Positions 25,601 to 38,900 of a DNA stretch of 64,000 bases are shown piece by piece. Position 1 is the stretch's first letter. Each line of letters begins with the position of its first letter. The stretch is taken from NCBI RefSeq assembly GCF_037975245.1, contig NC_092562.1, forward strand, positions 20,349,054 to 20,413,053, read 5' to 3'. Made by a program: the position numbers and the translations under genes. The stretch comes from Apostichopus japonicus (Eukaryota > Echinodermata > Holothuroidea > Aspidochirotida > Stichopodidae). The notes beneath the pieces were generated by a model that made no database searches, had not been told where the DNA came from, and worked only from the letters and a program-made list of their open reading frames with translations.

Positions 25601-26568
25601 TGCCGATCTTTTACAGCACGTGCCTACACGGGGAGCTGTAAGTATTAGTTAATCCACCTAATATCTTAGTCAATACAGTGGCGCGATGGCTTGGCGCACT
25701 GTACGAGCTGATGATCGAGACTCTCTTTTGCATCGGTGGTACGAACACCCGGTGATGACGTCTTTTGCCGATCTTTTACAGCGAGTGCCTACATGGGGAG
25801 CTGTAAGTATTAGTGAATCGACCTAATAACTCAGTCCATACAGTGGCGCGATGGCTTGGCGCACTGTACGAGCTGATGAGCGAGGCTCTCTTTTGCATCG
25901 GTGGTTCGAACACCCGGTGATGACGTCTTTTGCCCATCTTTTACAGCGAGTGCCTACATGGGGAGCTGTAAGTATTAGTTAATCGACCTAATAACTCAGT
26001 CCATACAGTGGCGCGATGGCTTGGCGCACTGTACGAGCTGATGAGCGAGGCTCTCTGTTGCATCGGTGGTTCGAACACCCGGTGATGACGTCTTTTGCCT
26101 ATCTTTTACAGCGAGTGCCTACATGGGGAGCTGTAAGTATTAGTTAATCGACTTAATAACTCAGTCCATACAGTGGCGCGATGGCTTGGCGCACTGTACG
26201 AGCTGATGAGCGAGGCTCTCTTTTGCATCGGTGGTTCGAACACCCGGTGATGACGTCTTTTGCCGATCTTTTACAGCGAGTGCCTACATGGGGAGCTGTA
26301 AGTATTAGTTAATCGACCTAATAACTCAGTTCATACAGTGGCGCGATGGCTTGGCGCACTGTACGAGCTGATGAGCGAGGCTCTCTTTTGCATCGGTGGT
26401 TCGAACACCCGGTGATGACGTCTTTTGCCGATCTTTTACAGCGAGTGCCTACATGGGGAGCTGTAAGTATTAGTTAATCGACCTAATAACTCAGTCCATA
26501 CAGTGGCGCGATGGCTTGGCGCACTGTACGAGCTGATGAGCGAGGCTCTCTTTTGCATCGGTGGTTCG
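22616..26568 (+). repeat. 24-monomer HOR, copy 1 (3,953 bp)
   Basis: Private variants recur at +3,953: GATTTTTTAC 22642/26595, CTACACGTGG 23698/27651, CTTAGTCAAT 25665/29618 and CTGTTGCATC 26055/30008. Inside are two B-type blocks (about 23,480-23,960 and 24,640-25,740) among type A units, so HOR amplification copied mixed-subtype segments as a whole. Confidence 0.88.
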
Positions 26569-29500
26569 AATCCCCGATGATGACGTCTTTTGCCGATTTT
26601 TTACAGCGAGTGCCTACATGGGGAGCTGTAAGTATTAGTGAATCGACCTAATATCTCAGTCCATACAGTGGCGCGATGGCTTGGCGCACTGTACGAGCTG
26701 ATGAGCGAGGCTCTCTTTTGCATCGGTGGTTCGAACACCCGGTGATGACGTCTTTTGCCGATCTTTTACAGCGAGTGCCTACATGGGGAGCTGTAAGTAT
26801 TAGTGAATCGACCTAATATCTCAGTCCATACAGTGGCGCGATGGCTTGGCGCACTGTACGAGCTGATGAGCGAGGCTCTCTTTTGCATCGGTGGTTCGAA
26901 CACCCGGTGATGACGTCTTTTGCCGGTCTTTTACAGCGAGTGCCTACATGGGGAGCTGTAACTATTAGTTAATCGACCTAATAACTCAGTCCATACAGTG
27001 GCGCGATGGCTTGGCGCACTGTACGAGCTGATGAGCGAGGCTCTCTTTTGCATCGGTGGTTCGAACACCCGGTGATGACGTCTTTTGCCGATCTTTTACA
27101 GCGACTGCCTACATGGGGAGCTGTAAGTATTAGTTAATCGACCTAATAACTCAGTCCATACAGTGGCGCGATGGCTTGGCGCACTGTACGAGCTGATGAG
27201 AGAGGCTCTCTTTTGCATCGGTGGTTCGAATCCCCGGTGATGACGTCTTGTGCCGATCTTTTACAGCGAGTGCCTACATGGGGAGCTGTAAGTATTAGTT
27301 AATAGACCTAATATCTCAGTCCATACAGTGGCGCGATGGCTTGGCGCACTGTACGAGCTGATGACCGAGGCTCTCTTTTGCATCGGTGGTTCGAACACCC
27401 GGTGATGACGTCTTTTGCCGATCTTTTACAGCACGTGCCTACACGGGGAGCTGTAAGTATTAGTTAATCCACCTAATATCTCAGTCCATACAGTGGCGCG
27501 ATGGCTTGGCGCACTGTACGAGCTGATGATCGAGACTCTCTTTTGCATCCGTGGTTCGAACCCCGGTGGTGACGTCTTTTGCCGATCTTTTACAGCACGT
27601 GCCTACACGGGGAGCTGTAAGTATTAGTTAATCCACCTAATATCTCAGTCCTACACGTGGCGCGATGGCTTGGCGCACTGTACGAGCTGATGATCGAGAC
27701 TCTCTTTTGCATCCGTGGTTCGAACCCCGGTGGTGACGTCTTTTGCCGATCTTTTACAGCACGTGCCTACACGGGGAGCTGTAAGTATTAGTTAATCCAC
27801 CTAATATCTCAGTCCATACAGTGGCGCGATGGCTTGGCGCACTGTACGAGCTGGTGATCGAGACTCTCTTTTGCATCCGTGGTTCGAACCCCGGTGGTGA
27901 CGTCTTTTGCCGATCTTTTACAGCACGTGCCTACATGGGGAGCTGTAAGTATTAGTTAATCGACCTAATATCTCAGTCCATACAGTAGCGCGATGGCTTG
28001 GCGCACTGTACGAGCTGATGAGCGAGGCTCTCTTTTGCATCGGTGGTTCGAACACCCGGTGATGACGTCTTTTGCCGATCTTTTACAGCGAGTGCCTACA
28101 TGGGGAGCTGTAAGTATTAGTTAATCGACCTAATAACTCAGTCCATACAGTGGCGCGATGGCTTGGCGCACTGTACGAGCTGATGAGCGAGGCTCTCTTT
28201 TGCATCGGTGGTTCGAACACCCGGTGATGACGTCTTTTGCCGATCTTTTACAGCGAGTGCCTACATGGGGAGCTGTAAGTATTAGTTAATCGACCTAATA
28301 ACTCAGTTCATACAGTGGCGCGATGGCTTGGCGCACTGTACGAGCTGATGAGCGAGGCTCTCTTTTGCATCGGTGGTTCGAACACCCGGTGATGACGTCT
28401 TTTGCCGATCTTTTACAGCGAGTGCCTACATGGGGAGCTGTAAGTATTAGTTAATCGACCTAATATCTCAGTCCATACAGTGGCGCGATGGCTTGGCGCA
28501 CTGTACGAGCTGATGAGCGAGGCTCTCTTTTGCATCGGTGGTTCGAACACCCGGTGATGACGTCTTTTGCCGATCTTTTACAGCGAGTGCCTACACGTTG
28601 AGCTGTAAGTATTAGTTAATCCACCTAATATCTCAGTCCATACAGTGGCGCGATGGCTTGGCGCACTGTACGAGCTGATGATCGAGACTCTCTTTTGCAT
28701 CCGTGGTTCGAACCCCGGTGGTGACGTCTTTTGCCGATCTTTTACAGTGAGTGCCTACACGGGGAGCTGTAAGTATTAGTTAATCCACCTAATATCTCAG
28801 TCCATACAGTGGCGCGATGGCTTGGCGCACTGTACGAGCTGATGAGCGAGGCTCTCTTTTGCATCGGTGGTTCGAACACCCGGTGGTGACGTCTTTTGCT
28901 TATCTTTTACAGCGAATGCCTACACGGGGAGCTGTAAGTATTAGTTAATCGACCTAATATCTAAGTCCATACAGTGGCGCGATGGCTTGGCGCACTGTAC
29001 GAGCTGATGAGCGAGGCTCTCTTTTCCATCGGTGGTTCGAACACCCGGTGATGACGTCTTTTTCCGATCTTTTACAGCACGTGCCTACACGTTGAGCTGT
29101 AAGTATTAGTTAATCCACCTAATATCTCAGTCCATACAGTGGCGCGATGGCTTGGCGCACTGTACGAGCTGATGAGCGAGGCTCTCTTTTGCATCGGTGG
29201 TTCGAACCCCGGTGGTGACGTCTTTTGCCGATCTTTTACAGCACGTGCCTACACGGGGAGCTGTAAGTATTAGTTAATCCACCTAATATCTCAGTCCATA
29301 CAGTGGCGCGATGGCTTGGCGCACTGTACGAGCTGATGATCGAGACTCTCTTTTGCATCCGTGGTTCGAACCCCGGTGGTGACGTCTTTTGCCGATCTTT
29401 TACAGTGAGTGCCTACACGGGGAGCTGTAAGTATTAGTTAATCCACCTAATATCTCAGTCCATACAGTGGCGCGATGGCTTGGCGCACTGTACGAGCTGA

Positions 29501-30521
29501 TGATCGAGACTCTCTTTTGCATCCGTGGTTCGAACCCCGGTGGTGACGTCTTTTGCCGATCTTTTACAGCACGTGCCTACACGGGGAGCTGTAAGTATTA
29601 GTTAATCCACCTAATATCTTAGTCAATACAGTGGCGCGATGGCTTGGCGCACTGTACGAGCTGATGATCGAGACTCTCTTTTGCATCGGTGGTACGAACA
29701 CCCGGTGATGACGTCTTTTGCCGATCTTTTACAGCGAGTGCCTACATGGGGAGCTGTAAGTATTAGTGAATCGACCTAATAACTCAGTCCATACAGTGGC
29801 GCGATGGCTTGGCGCACTGTACGAGCTGATGAGCGAGGCTCTCTTTTGCATCGGTGGTTCGAACACCCGGTGATGACGTCTTTTGCCGATCTTTTACAGC
29901 GAGTGCCTACATGGGGAGCTGTAAGTATTAGTTAATCGACCTAATAACTCAGTCCATACAGTGGCGCGATGGCTTGGCGCACTGTACGAGCTGATGAGCG
30001 AGGCTCTCTGTTGCATCGGTGGTTCGAACACCCGGTGATGACGTCTTTTGCCTATCTTTTACAGCGAGTGCCTACATGGGGAGCTGTAAGTATTAGTTAA
30101 TCGACCTAATAACTCAGTCCATACAGTGGCGCGATGGCTTGGCGCACTGTACGAGCTGATGAGCGAGGCTCTCTTTTGCATCGGTGGTTCGAACACCCGG
30201 TGATGACGTCTTTTGCCGATCTTTTACAGCGAGTGCCTACATGGGGAGCTGTAAGTATTAGTTAATCGACCTAATAACTCAGTCCATACAGTGGCGCGAT
30301 GGCTTGGCGCACTGTACGAGCTGATGAGCGAGGCTCTCTTTTGCATCGGTGGTTCGAACACCCGGTGATGACGTCTTTTGCCGATCTTTTACAGCGAGTG
30401 CCTACATGGGGAGCTGTAAGTATTAGTTAATCGACCTAATAACTCAGTTCATACAGTGGCGCGATGGCTTGGCGCACTGTACGAGCTGATGAGCGAGGCT
30501 CTCTTTTGCATCGGTGGTTCG
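26569..30521 (+). repeat. 24-monomer HOR, copy 2
   Basis: Second copy, aligned at +3,953 until about 30,060. A CAGTTCAT variant then lies 4,118 bp after its partner (26327/30445 approximately), showing one extra monomer. A further eight-monomer echo (1,318 bp) follows: CTTAGTCAAT at 29618 and again at 30936. The copies differ by scattered point changes, such as GATGATCG versus GATGACCG near 23,410/27,363. Confidence 0.85.
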
Positions 30522-33500
30522 AACACCCGGTGATGACGTCTTTTGCCGATCTTTTACAGCGAGTGCCTACATGGGGAGCTGTAAGTATTAGTTAATCCAC
30601 CTAATATCTCAGTCCATACAGTGGCGCGATGGCTTGGCGCACTGTACGAGCTGATGATCGAGACTCTCTTTTGCATCCGTGGTTCGAACCCCGGTGGTGA
30701 CGTCTTTTGCCGATCTTTTACAGCACGTGCCTACACGGGGAGCTGTAAGTATTAGTTAATCCACCTAATATCTCAGTCCATACAGTGGCGCGATTGCTTG
30801 GCGCACTGTACGAGCTGATGATCGAGACTCTCTTTTGCATCCGTGGTTCGAACCCCGGTGGTGACGTCTTTTGCCGATCTTTTACAGCACGTGCCTACAC
30901 GGGGAGCTGTAAGTATTAGTTAATCCACCTAATATCTTAGTCAATACAGTGGCGCGATGGCTTGGCGCACTGTACGAGCTGATGATCGAGACTCTCTTTT
31001 GCATCGGTGGTACGAATCCCCGGTGATGACGTCTTTTGCCGATCTTTTACAGCGAGTGCCTACATGGGGAGCTGTAAGTATTAGTGAATCGACCTAATAA
31101 CTCAGTCCATACAGTGGCGCGATGGCTTGGCGCACTGTACGAGCTGATGAGCGAGGCTCTCTTTTGCATCGGTGGTTCGAACACCCGGTGATGACGTCTT
31201 TTGCCGATCTTTTACAGCGAGTGCCTACATGGGGAGCTGTAAGTATTAGTTAATCGACCTAATAACTCAGTCCATACAGTGGCGCGATGGCTTAGCGCAC
31301 TGTACGAGCTGATGAGCGAGGCTCTCTTTTGCATCGGTGGTTCGAACACCCGGTGATGACGTCTTTTGCCTATCTTTTACAGCGAGTGCCTACATGGGGA
31401 GCTGTAAGTATTAGTTAATCCACCTAATAACTCAGTCCATACAGTGGCGCGATGGCTTGGCGCACTGTACGAGCTGATGAGCGAGGCTCTCTTTTGCATC
31501 GGTGGTTCGAACACCCGGTGATGACGTCTTTTGCCGATCTTTTACAGCGAGTGCCTACATGGGGAGCTGTAAGTATTAGTTAATCCACCTAATATCTCAG
31601 TCCATACAGTGGCGCGATGGCTTGGCGCACTGTACGAGCTGATGAGCGAGGCTCTCTTTTGCATCGGTGGTTCGAACACCCGGTGATGACGTCTTTTGCC
31701 GATCTTTTACAGCGAGTGCCTACATGGGGAGCTGTAAGTATTAGTTAATCGACCTAATATCTCAGTCCATACAGTGGCGCGATGGCTTGGCGCACTGTAC
31801 GAGCTGATGAGAGAGGCTCTCTTTTGCATCGGTGGTTCGAATCCCCGGTGATGACGTCTTTTGCCGATCTTTTACAGCGAGTGCCTACATGGGGAGCTGT
31901 AAGTATTAGTTAATCGACCTAATAACTCAGTCCATACAGTGGCGCGATGGCTTGGCGCACTGTACGAGCTGATGAGCGAGGCTCTCTTTTGCATCGGTGG
32001 TTCGAACACCCGGTGATGACGTCTTTTGCAGATCTTTTACAGCGAGTGCCTACATGGGGAGCTGTAAGTATTAATTAATCGACCTAATATCTCAGTAAAT
32101 ACAGTGGCGCGATGGCTTGCGCACTGTACGAGCTGATGAGCGAGGCTCTCTTTTGCATCGGTGGTTCGAACCCCCGGTGATGACGTCTTTTGCCGATCTT
32201 TTACAGCGAGTGCCTACATGGGGAGCTGTAAGTATTAGTTAATCGACCTAATATCTCAGTCCATACAGTGGCGCGATGGCTTGGCGCACTGTACGAGCTG
32301 ATGAGCGAGGCTCTCTTTTGAATCGGTGGTTCGAACACCCGGTCTTTTGCCGATCTTTTACAGCGAGTGCCTACATGGGGAGCTGTAAGTATTAGTTAAT
32401 CGACCTAATATCTCAGTCCATACAGTGGCGCGATGGCTTGGCGCACTGTACGAGCTGATGAGCGAGGCTCTCTTTTGCATCGGTGGTTCGAACACCCGGT
32501 GATGACGTCTTTTGCCGATCTTTTACAGCGAGTGCCTACATGGGGAGCTGTAAGTATTAGTTAATCGACCTAATATCTCAGTCCATACAGTAGCGCGATG
32601 GCTTGGCGCACTGTACGAGCTGATGAGAGAGGCTCTCTTTTGCATCGGTGGTTCGAATCCCCGGTGATGACGTCTTTTGCCGATCTTTTACAGCGACTGC
32701 CTACATGGGGAGCTGTAAGTATTAGTTAATCGACCTAATAACTCAGTCCATACAGTGGCGCGATGGCTTGGCGCACTGTACGAGCTGATGAGCGAGGCAC
32801 TCTTTTGCATCGGTGGTTCGAACCCCCGGTGATGACGTCTTTTGCCGATCTTTTACAGCGAGTGCCTACATGCGGAGCTGTAAGTATTAGTTAATCCACC
32901 TAATATCTCAGTCCATACAGTGGCGCGATGGCTTGGCGCACTGTACGAGCTGATGAGCGAGGCTCTCTTTTGCATCGGTGGTTCGAATCCCCGGTGATGA
33001 CGTCTTTTGCCGATCTTTTACAGCGAGTGCCTACGTGGGGAGCTGTATTAGTTAATCGACCTAATAACTCAGTCCATACAGTGGCGCGATGGCTTGGCGC
33101 ACTGTACGAGCTGATGAGCGAGGCTCTCTTTTGCATCGGTGGTTCGAACACCCGGTGATGACGTCTTTTGCCGATCTTTTACAGCGAGTGCCTACATGGG
33201 GAGCTGTAAGTATTAGTTGATCGACCTAATATCTCAGTCCATACAGTGGCGCGATGGCTTGGCGCACTGTACGAGCTGATGAGCGAGGCTCTCTTTTGCA
33301 TCGGTGGTTCGAACACCCGGTGATGACGTCTTTTGCCGATCTTTTACAGCGAGTGCCTACATGGGGAGCTGTAAGTATTAGTTGATCGACCTAATATCTC
33401 AGTCCATACAGTGGCGCGATGGCTTGGCGCACTGTACGAGCTGATGAGCGAGGCTCTCTTTTGCATCGGTGGTTCGAACACCCGGTGATGACGTCTTTTG

Positions 33501-35900
33501 CCGATCTTTTACAGCGAGTGCCTACATGGGGAGCTGTAAGTATTAGTTAATCGACCTAATATCTCAGTCCATACAGTGGCGCGATGGTTTGGCGCACTGT
33601 ACGAGCTGATGAGAGAGGCTCTTTTTTGCATCGGTGGTTCGAACCCCCGGTGATGACGTCTTTTGCCGATCTTTTACAGCGAGTGCCTACGTGGGGAGCT
33701 GTATTAGTTAATCGACCTAATAACTCAGTCCATACAGTGGCGCGATGGCTTGGCGCACTGTACGAGCTGATGAGCGAGGCTCTCTTTTGCATCGGTGGTT
33801 CGAATCCCCGGTGATGACGTCTTTTGCCCATCTTTTACAGCGAGTGCCTACATGGGGAGCTGTAAGTATTAGTTAATCCACCTAATATCTCAGTCCATAC
33901 AGTGGCGCGATGGCTTGGCGCACTGTACGAGCTGATGAGCGAGGCTCTCTTTTGCATCGGTGGTTCGAACACCCGGTGATGACGTCTTTTGCCGATCTTT
34001 TACAGCGAGTGCCTACATGGGGAGCTGTAAGTATTAGTTAATCGACCTAATATCTCAGTCCATACAGTGGCGCGATGGCTTGGCGCACTGTACGAGCTGA
34101 TGAGCGAGGCTCTCTTTTGCATCGGTGGTTCGAACACCCGGTGATGACGTCTTTTGCCGATCTTTTACAGCGAGTGCCTACATGGGGAGCTGTAAGTATT
34201 AGTTAATCGACCTAATAACTCAGTCCATACAGTGGCGCGATGGCTTGGCGCACTGTACGAGCTGATGAGCGAGGCTCTCTTTTGCATCGGTGGTTCGAAT
34301 CCCCGGTGATGACGTCTTTTGCCCATCTTTTACAGCGAGTGCCTACATGGGGAGCTGTAAGTATTAGTTAATCCACCTAATATCTCAGTCCATACAGTGG
34401 CGCGATGGCTTGGCGCACTGTACGAGCTGATGAGCGAGGCTCTCTTTTGCATCGGTGGTTCGAACACCCGGTGATGACGTCTTTTGCCGATCTTTTACAG
34501 CGAGTGCCTACATGGGGAGCTGTAAGTATTAGTTAATCGACCTAATATCTCAGTCCATACAGTGGCGCGATGGCTTGGCGCACTGTACGAGCTGATGAGC
34601 GAGGCTCTCTTTTGCATCGGTGGTTCGAACACCCGGTGATGACGTCTTTTGCCGATCTTTTACAGCGAGTGCCTACATGGGGAGCTGTAAGTATTAGTTG
34701 ATCGACCTAATATCTCAGTCCATACAGTGGCGCGATGGCTTGGCGCACTGTACGAGCTGATGAGCGAGGCTCTCTTTTGCATCGGTGGTTCGAACCCCCG
34801 GTGATGACGTCTTTTGCCGATCTTTTACAGCGAGTGCCTACATGGGGAGCTGTAAGTATTAGTTAATCCACCTAATATCTCAGTCCATACAGTGGCGCGA
34901 TGGCTTGGCGCACTGTACGAGCTGATGAGCGAGGCTCTCTTTTGCATCGGTGGTTCGAACACCCGGTGATGACGTCTTTTGCCGATCTTTTACAGCGAGT
35001 GCCTACATGGGGAGCTGTAAGTATTAGTTAATCGACCTAATAACTCAGTCCATACAGTGGCGCGATGGCTTGGCGCACTGTACGAGCTGATGAGCGAGGC
35101 TCTCTTTTGCATCGGTGGTTCGAACACCCGGTGATGACGTCTTTTGCCGATCTTTTACAGCGAGTGCCTACATGGGGAGCTGTAAGTATTAGTTAATCGA
35201 CCTAATAACTCAGTCCATACAGTGGCGCGATGGCTTGGCGCACTGTACGAGCTGATGAGCGAGGCTCTCTTTTGCATCGGTGGTTCGAACACCCGGTGAT
35301 GACGTCTTTTGCCGATCTTATACAGCGAGTGCCTACATGGGGAGCTGTAAGTATTAGTTAATCGACCTAATATCTCAGTCCATACAGTGGCGCGATGGCT
35401 TGGCGCACTGTACGAGCTGATGAGCGAGGCTCTCTTTTGCATCGGTGGTTCGAACACCCGGTGATGACGTCTTTTGCCGATCTTTTACAGCGAGTGCCTA
35501 CATGGGGAGCTGTAAGTATTAGTTGATAGACCTAATATCTCAGTCCATACAGTGGCGCGATGGCTTGGCGCACTGTACGAGCTGATGAGCGAGGCTCTCT
35601 TTTGCATCGGTGGTTCGAACACCCGGTGATGACGTCTTTTGCCGATCTTTTACAGCGAGTGCCTACACGGGGAGCTGTAAGTATTAGTTAATCGACCTAA
35701 TATCTCAGTCCATACAGTGGCGCGATGGCTTGGCGCACTGTACGAGCTGATGATCGAGGCTCTTTTGCATCGGTGGTTCGAACACCCGGTGATGACGTCT
35801 TTTGCCGATCTTTTACAGCGAGTGCCTACACGGGGAGCTGTAAGTATTAGTTAATCGACCTAATATCTCTGTCCATACAGTGGCGCGATGGCTTGGGGCA
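30522..35900 (+). repeat. Type A region with indel-bearing units
   Basis: Mainly 165-bp type A monomers. The left end (to ~31,020) is B-type units from the preceding echo. A unit at about 32,343 lacks 8 bp (GATGACGT region). Two units, 656 bp apart (about 33,046 and 33,702), lack AAGT after GCTGT and have CGTGGGG for CATGGGG. The 4-bp loss removes the donor-like GTAAGT and accounts for the 76-codon open frames at 32,928 and 33,584. Confidence 0.8.
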
Positions 35901-38900
35901 CTGTACGAGCTGATGATCGAGACTCTCTTTTGCATCCGTGGTTCGAACCCCGGTGGTGACGTCTTTTGCCGATCTTTTACAGCACGTGCCTACACGGGGA
36001 GCTTTAAGTATTAGTTAATCCACCTAATATCTCAGTCCATACAGTGGCGCGATGGCTTGGCGCACTGTACGAGCTGATGATCGAGACTCTCTTTTGCATA
36101 CGTGGTTCGAACCCCGGTGGTGACGTCTTTTGCCGATCTTTTACAGCATGTGCTTACACGGGGAGCTGTAAATATCAGTTAATCGACCTAATATCTCAGT
36201 CCATACAGTGGCGCGATGGCTTGGCGCACTTTACGAGCTGATGATCGAGACTCTCTTTTGCATCCGTGGTTCGAACCCCGGTGGTGACGTCTTTTGCCGA
36301 TCTTTTACAGCACGTGCCTACACGGGGAGCTGTAAGTATTAGTTAATCCACCTAATACTTCAGTCCATACAGTGGCGCGATGGCTTGGCGCACTGTACGA
36401 GCTGATGATCGCGACTCTCTTTTGCATCCGTGGTTCGAACCCCGGTGGTGACGTCTTTTGCCGATCTTTTATAGCACGTGCCTACACGGGGAGCTGTAAG
36501 TATTAGTTAATCCACCTAATATCTCAGTCCATACAGTGGCGCGATGGCTTGGCGCACTGTACGAGCTGATGATCGAGACTCTCTTTTGCATCCGTGGTTC
36601 GAACCCCGGTGGTGACGTCTTTTGCCGATCTTTTACAGCACGTGCTTACACGGGGAGCTGTAAGTATTAGTTAATCCACCTAATATCTCAGTCCATACAG
36701 TGGCGCGATGGCTTGGCGCACTGTACGAGCTGATGATCGAGACTCTCTTTTGCATCCGTTGTTCGAACCCCGGTGGTGACGTCGTTTGCCGATCTTTTAC
36801 AGCCCGTGCTTACACGGGGAGCTGTAAGTAGTAGTTAATCCACCTAATATCTCAGTCCATACAGTGGCGCGATGGCTTGGCGCACTGTACGAGCTGATGA
36901 GCGGGGCTCTCTTTTGCATCCGTGGTTCGAACACCCGGTGATGACGTCTTTTGCCGATCTTTTACAGCACGTGCCTACACGGGGAGCTGTAAGTATTAGT
37001 TAATCCACCTAATATCTCAGTCCATACAGTGACGCGATGGCTTGGCGCACTGTACGAGCTGATGATCGAGACTCTCTTTTGCATCCGTGGTTCGAACCCC
37101 GGTGGTGACTTCTTTTGCCGATCTTTTACAGCACGTGCCTACACGGGGAGCTGTAAATATTAGTTAATCCACCTAATATCTCAGTCCATACAGTGGCGCG
37201 ATGGCTTGACGCACTGTACGAGCTGATGATCGAGACTCTCTTTTGCATCCGTGGTTCGAACACCCGGTGGTGACGTCTTTTGCCGATCTTTTACAGCACG
37301 TGCCTACACGGGGAGCTGTAAGTATTAGTTAATCCACCTAATATTTCAGTCCATACAGTGGCGCGATGGCTTGGCGCACTGTACGAGCTGATGATCGAGA
37401 CTCTCTTTTGCATCCGTGGTTCGAACCCCGTTGGTGACGTCTTTTGCCGATCTTTTACAGCACGTGCCTACACGGGGAGCTGTAAATATTAGTTAATCCA
37501 CCTAATATCTCAGTCCATACAGTGGCGCGATGGCTTGGCGCACTGTACGAGCTGATGATCGAGACTCTCTTTTGCATCCGTGGTTCGAACCCCGGTGGTG
37601 ACGTCTTTTGCCGATCTTTTACAGCACGTGCCTACACGGGGAGCTGTAAATATTAGTTAATCCACCTAATATCTCAGTCCATACAGTGGCGCGATGGCTT
37701 GGCGCACTGTACGAGCTGATGATCGAGACTCTCTTTTGCATCCGTGGTTCGAACCCCGGTGGTGACGTCTTTTGCCGATCTTTTACAGCACGTGCCTACA
37801 CGGGGAGCTGTAAGTATTAGTTAATCCACTTAATATTTCAGTCCATACAGTGGCGCGATGGCTTGGCGCACTGTACGAGCTGATGATCGAGACTCTCTTT
37901 TGCATCCGTGGTTCGAACCCCGGTGGTGACGTCGTTTGCCGATCTTTTACAGCCCGTGCTTACACGGGGAGCTGTAACTAGTAGTTAATCCACCTAATAT
38001 CTCAGTCCATACAGTGGCGCGATGGCTTGGCGCACTGTACGAGCTGATGAGCGGGGCTCTCTTTTGCATCGGTGGTTCGAATCCCGGTGATGACGTCTTT
38101 TGCCGATCTTTTACAGCACGTGCCTACACGGGGAGCTGTAAGTATTAGTTAATCCACCTAATATCTCAGTCCATACAGTGGCGCGATGGCTTGGCGCACT
38201 GTACGAGCTGATGATCGAGACTCTCTTTTGCATCCGTGGTTCGAACCCCGGTGGTGACGTCTTTTGCCGATCTTTTACAGCACGTGCCTACACGGGGAGC
38301 TGTAAGTATTAGTTAATCCACCTAATATTTCAGTCCATACAGTGGCGCGATGGCTTGGCGCACTGTACGAGCTGATGATCGAGACTCTCTTTTGCATACG
38401 TGGTTCGAACCCCGGTGGTGACGTCTTTTGCCGATCTTTTACAGCACGTGCCTACACGGGGAGCTGTAAGTATTAGTTTATCGACCTAATATCTCAGTCC
38501 ATACAGTGGCGGGATGGCTTGGCGCACTGTACGAGCTGATGATCGAGGCTCTCTTTTGCATCCGTGGTTCGAACACCAGGTGATGACGTCTTTTGCCGAT
38601 CTTTTACAGCACGTGCCTACACGGGGAGCTGTAAGTATTAGTTAATCCACCTAATATCTCAGTCCATACAGTGGCGCGATGGCTTCGCGCACTGTACGAG
38701 CTGATAATCGAGACTCTCTTTTGCATACGTGGTTCGAACCCCGGTGGTGACGTCGTTTGCCGATCTTTTACAGCACGTGCCTACACGGGGAGCTGTAAGT
38801 ATTAGTTAATCCACCTAATATTTCAGTCCATACAGTGGCGCGATGGCTTGGCGCACTGTACGAGCTGATGATCGAGACTCTCTTTTGCATCGGTGGTTCG

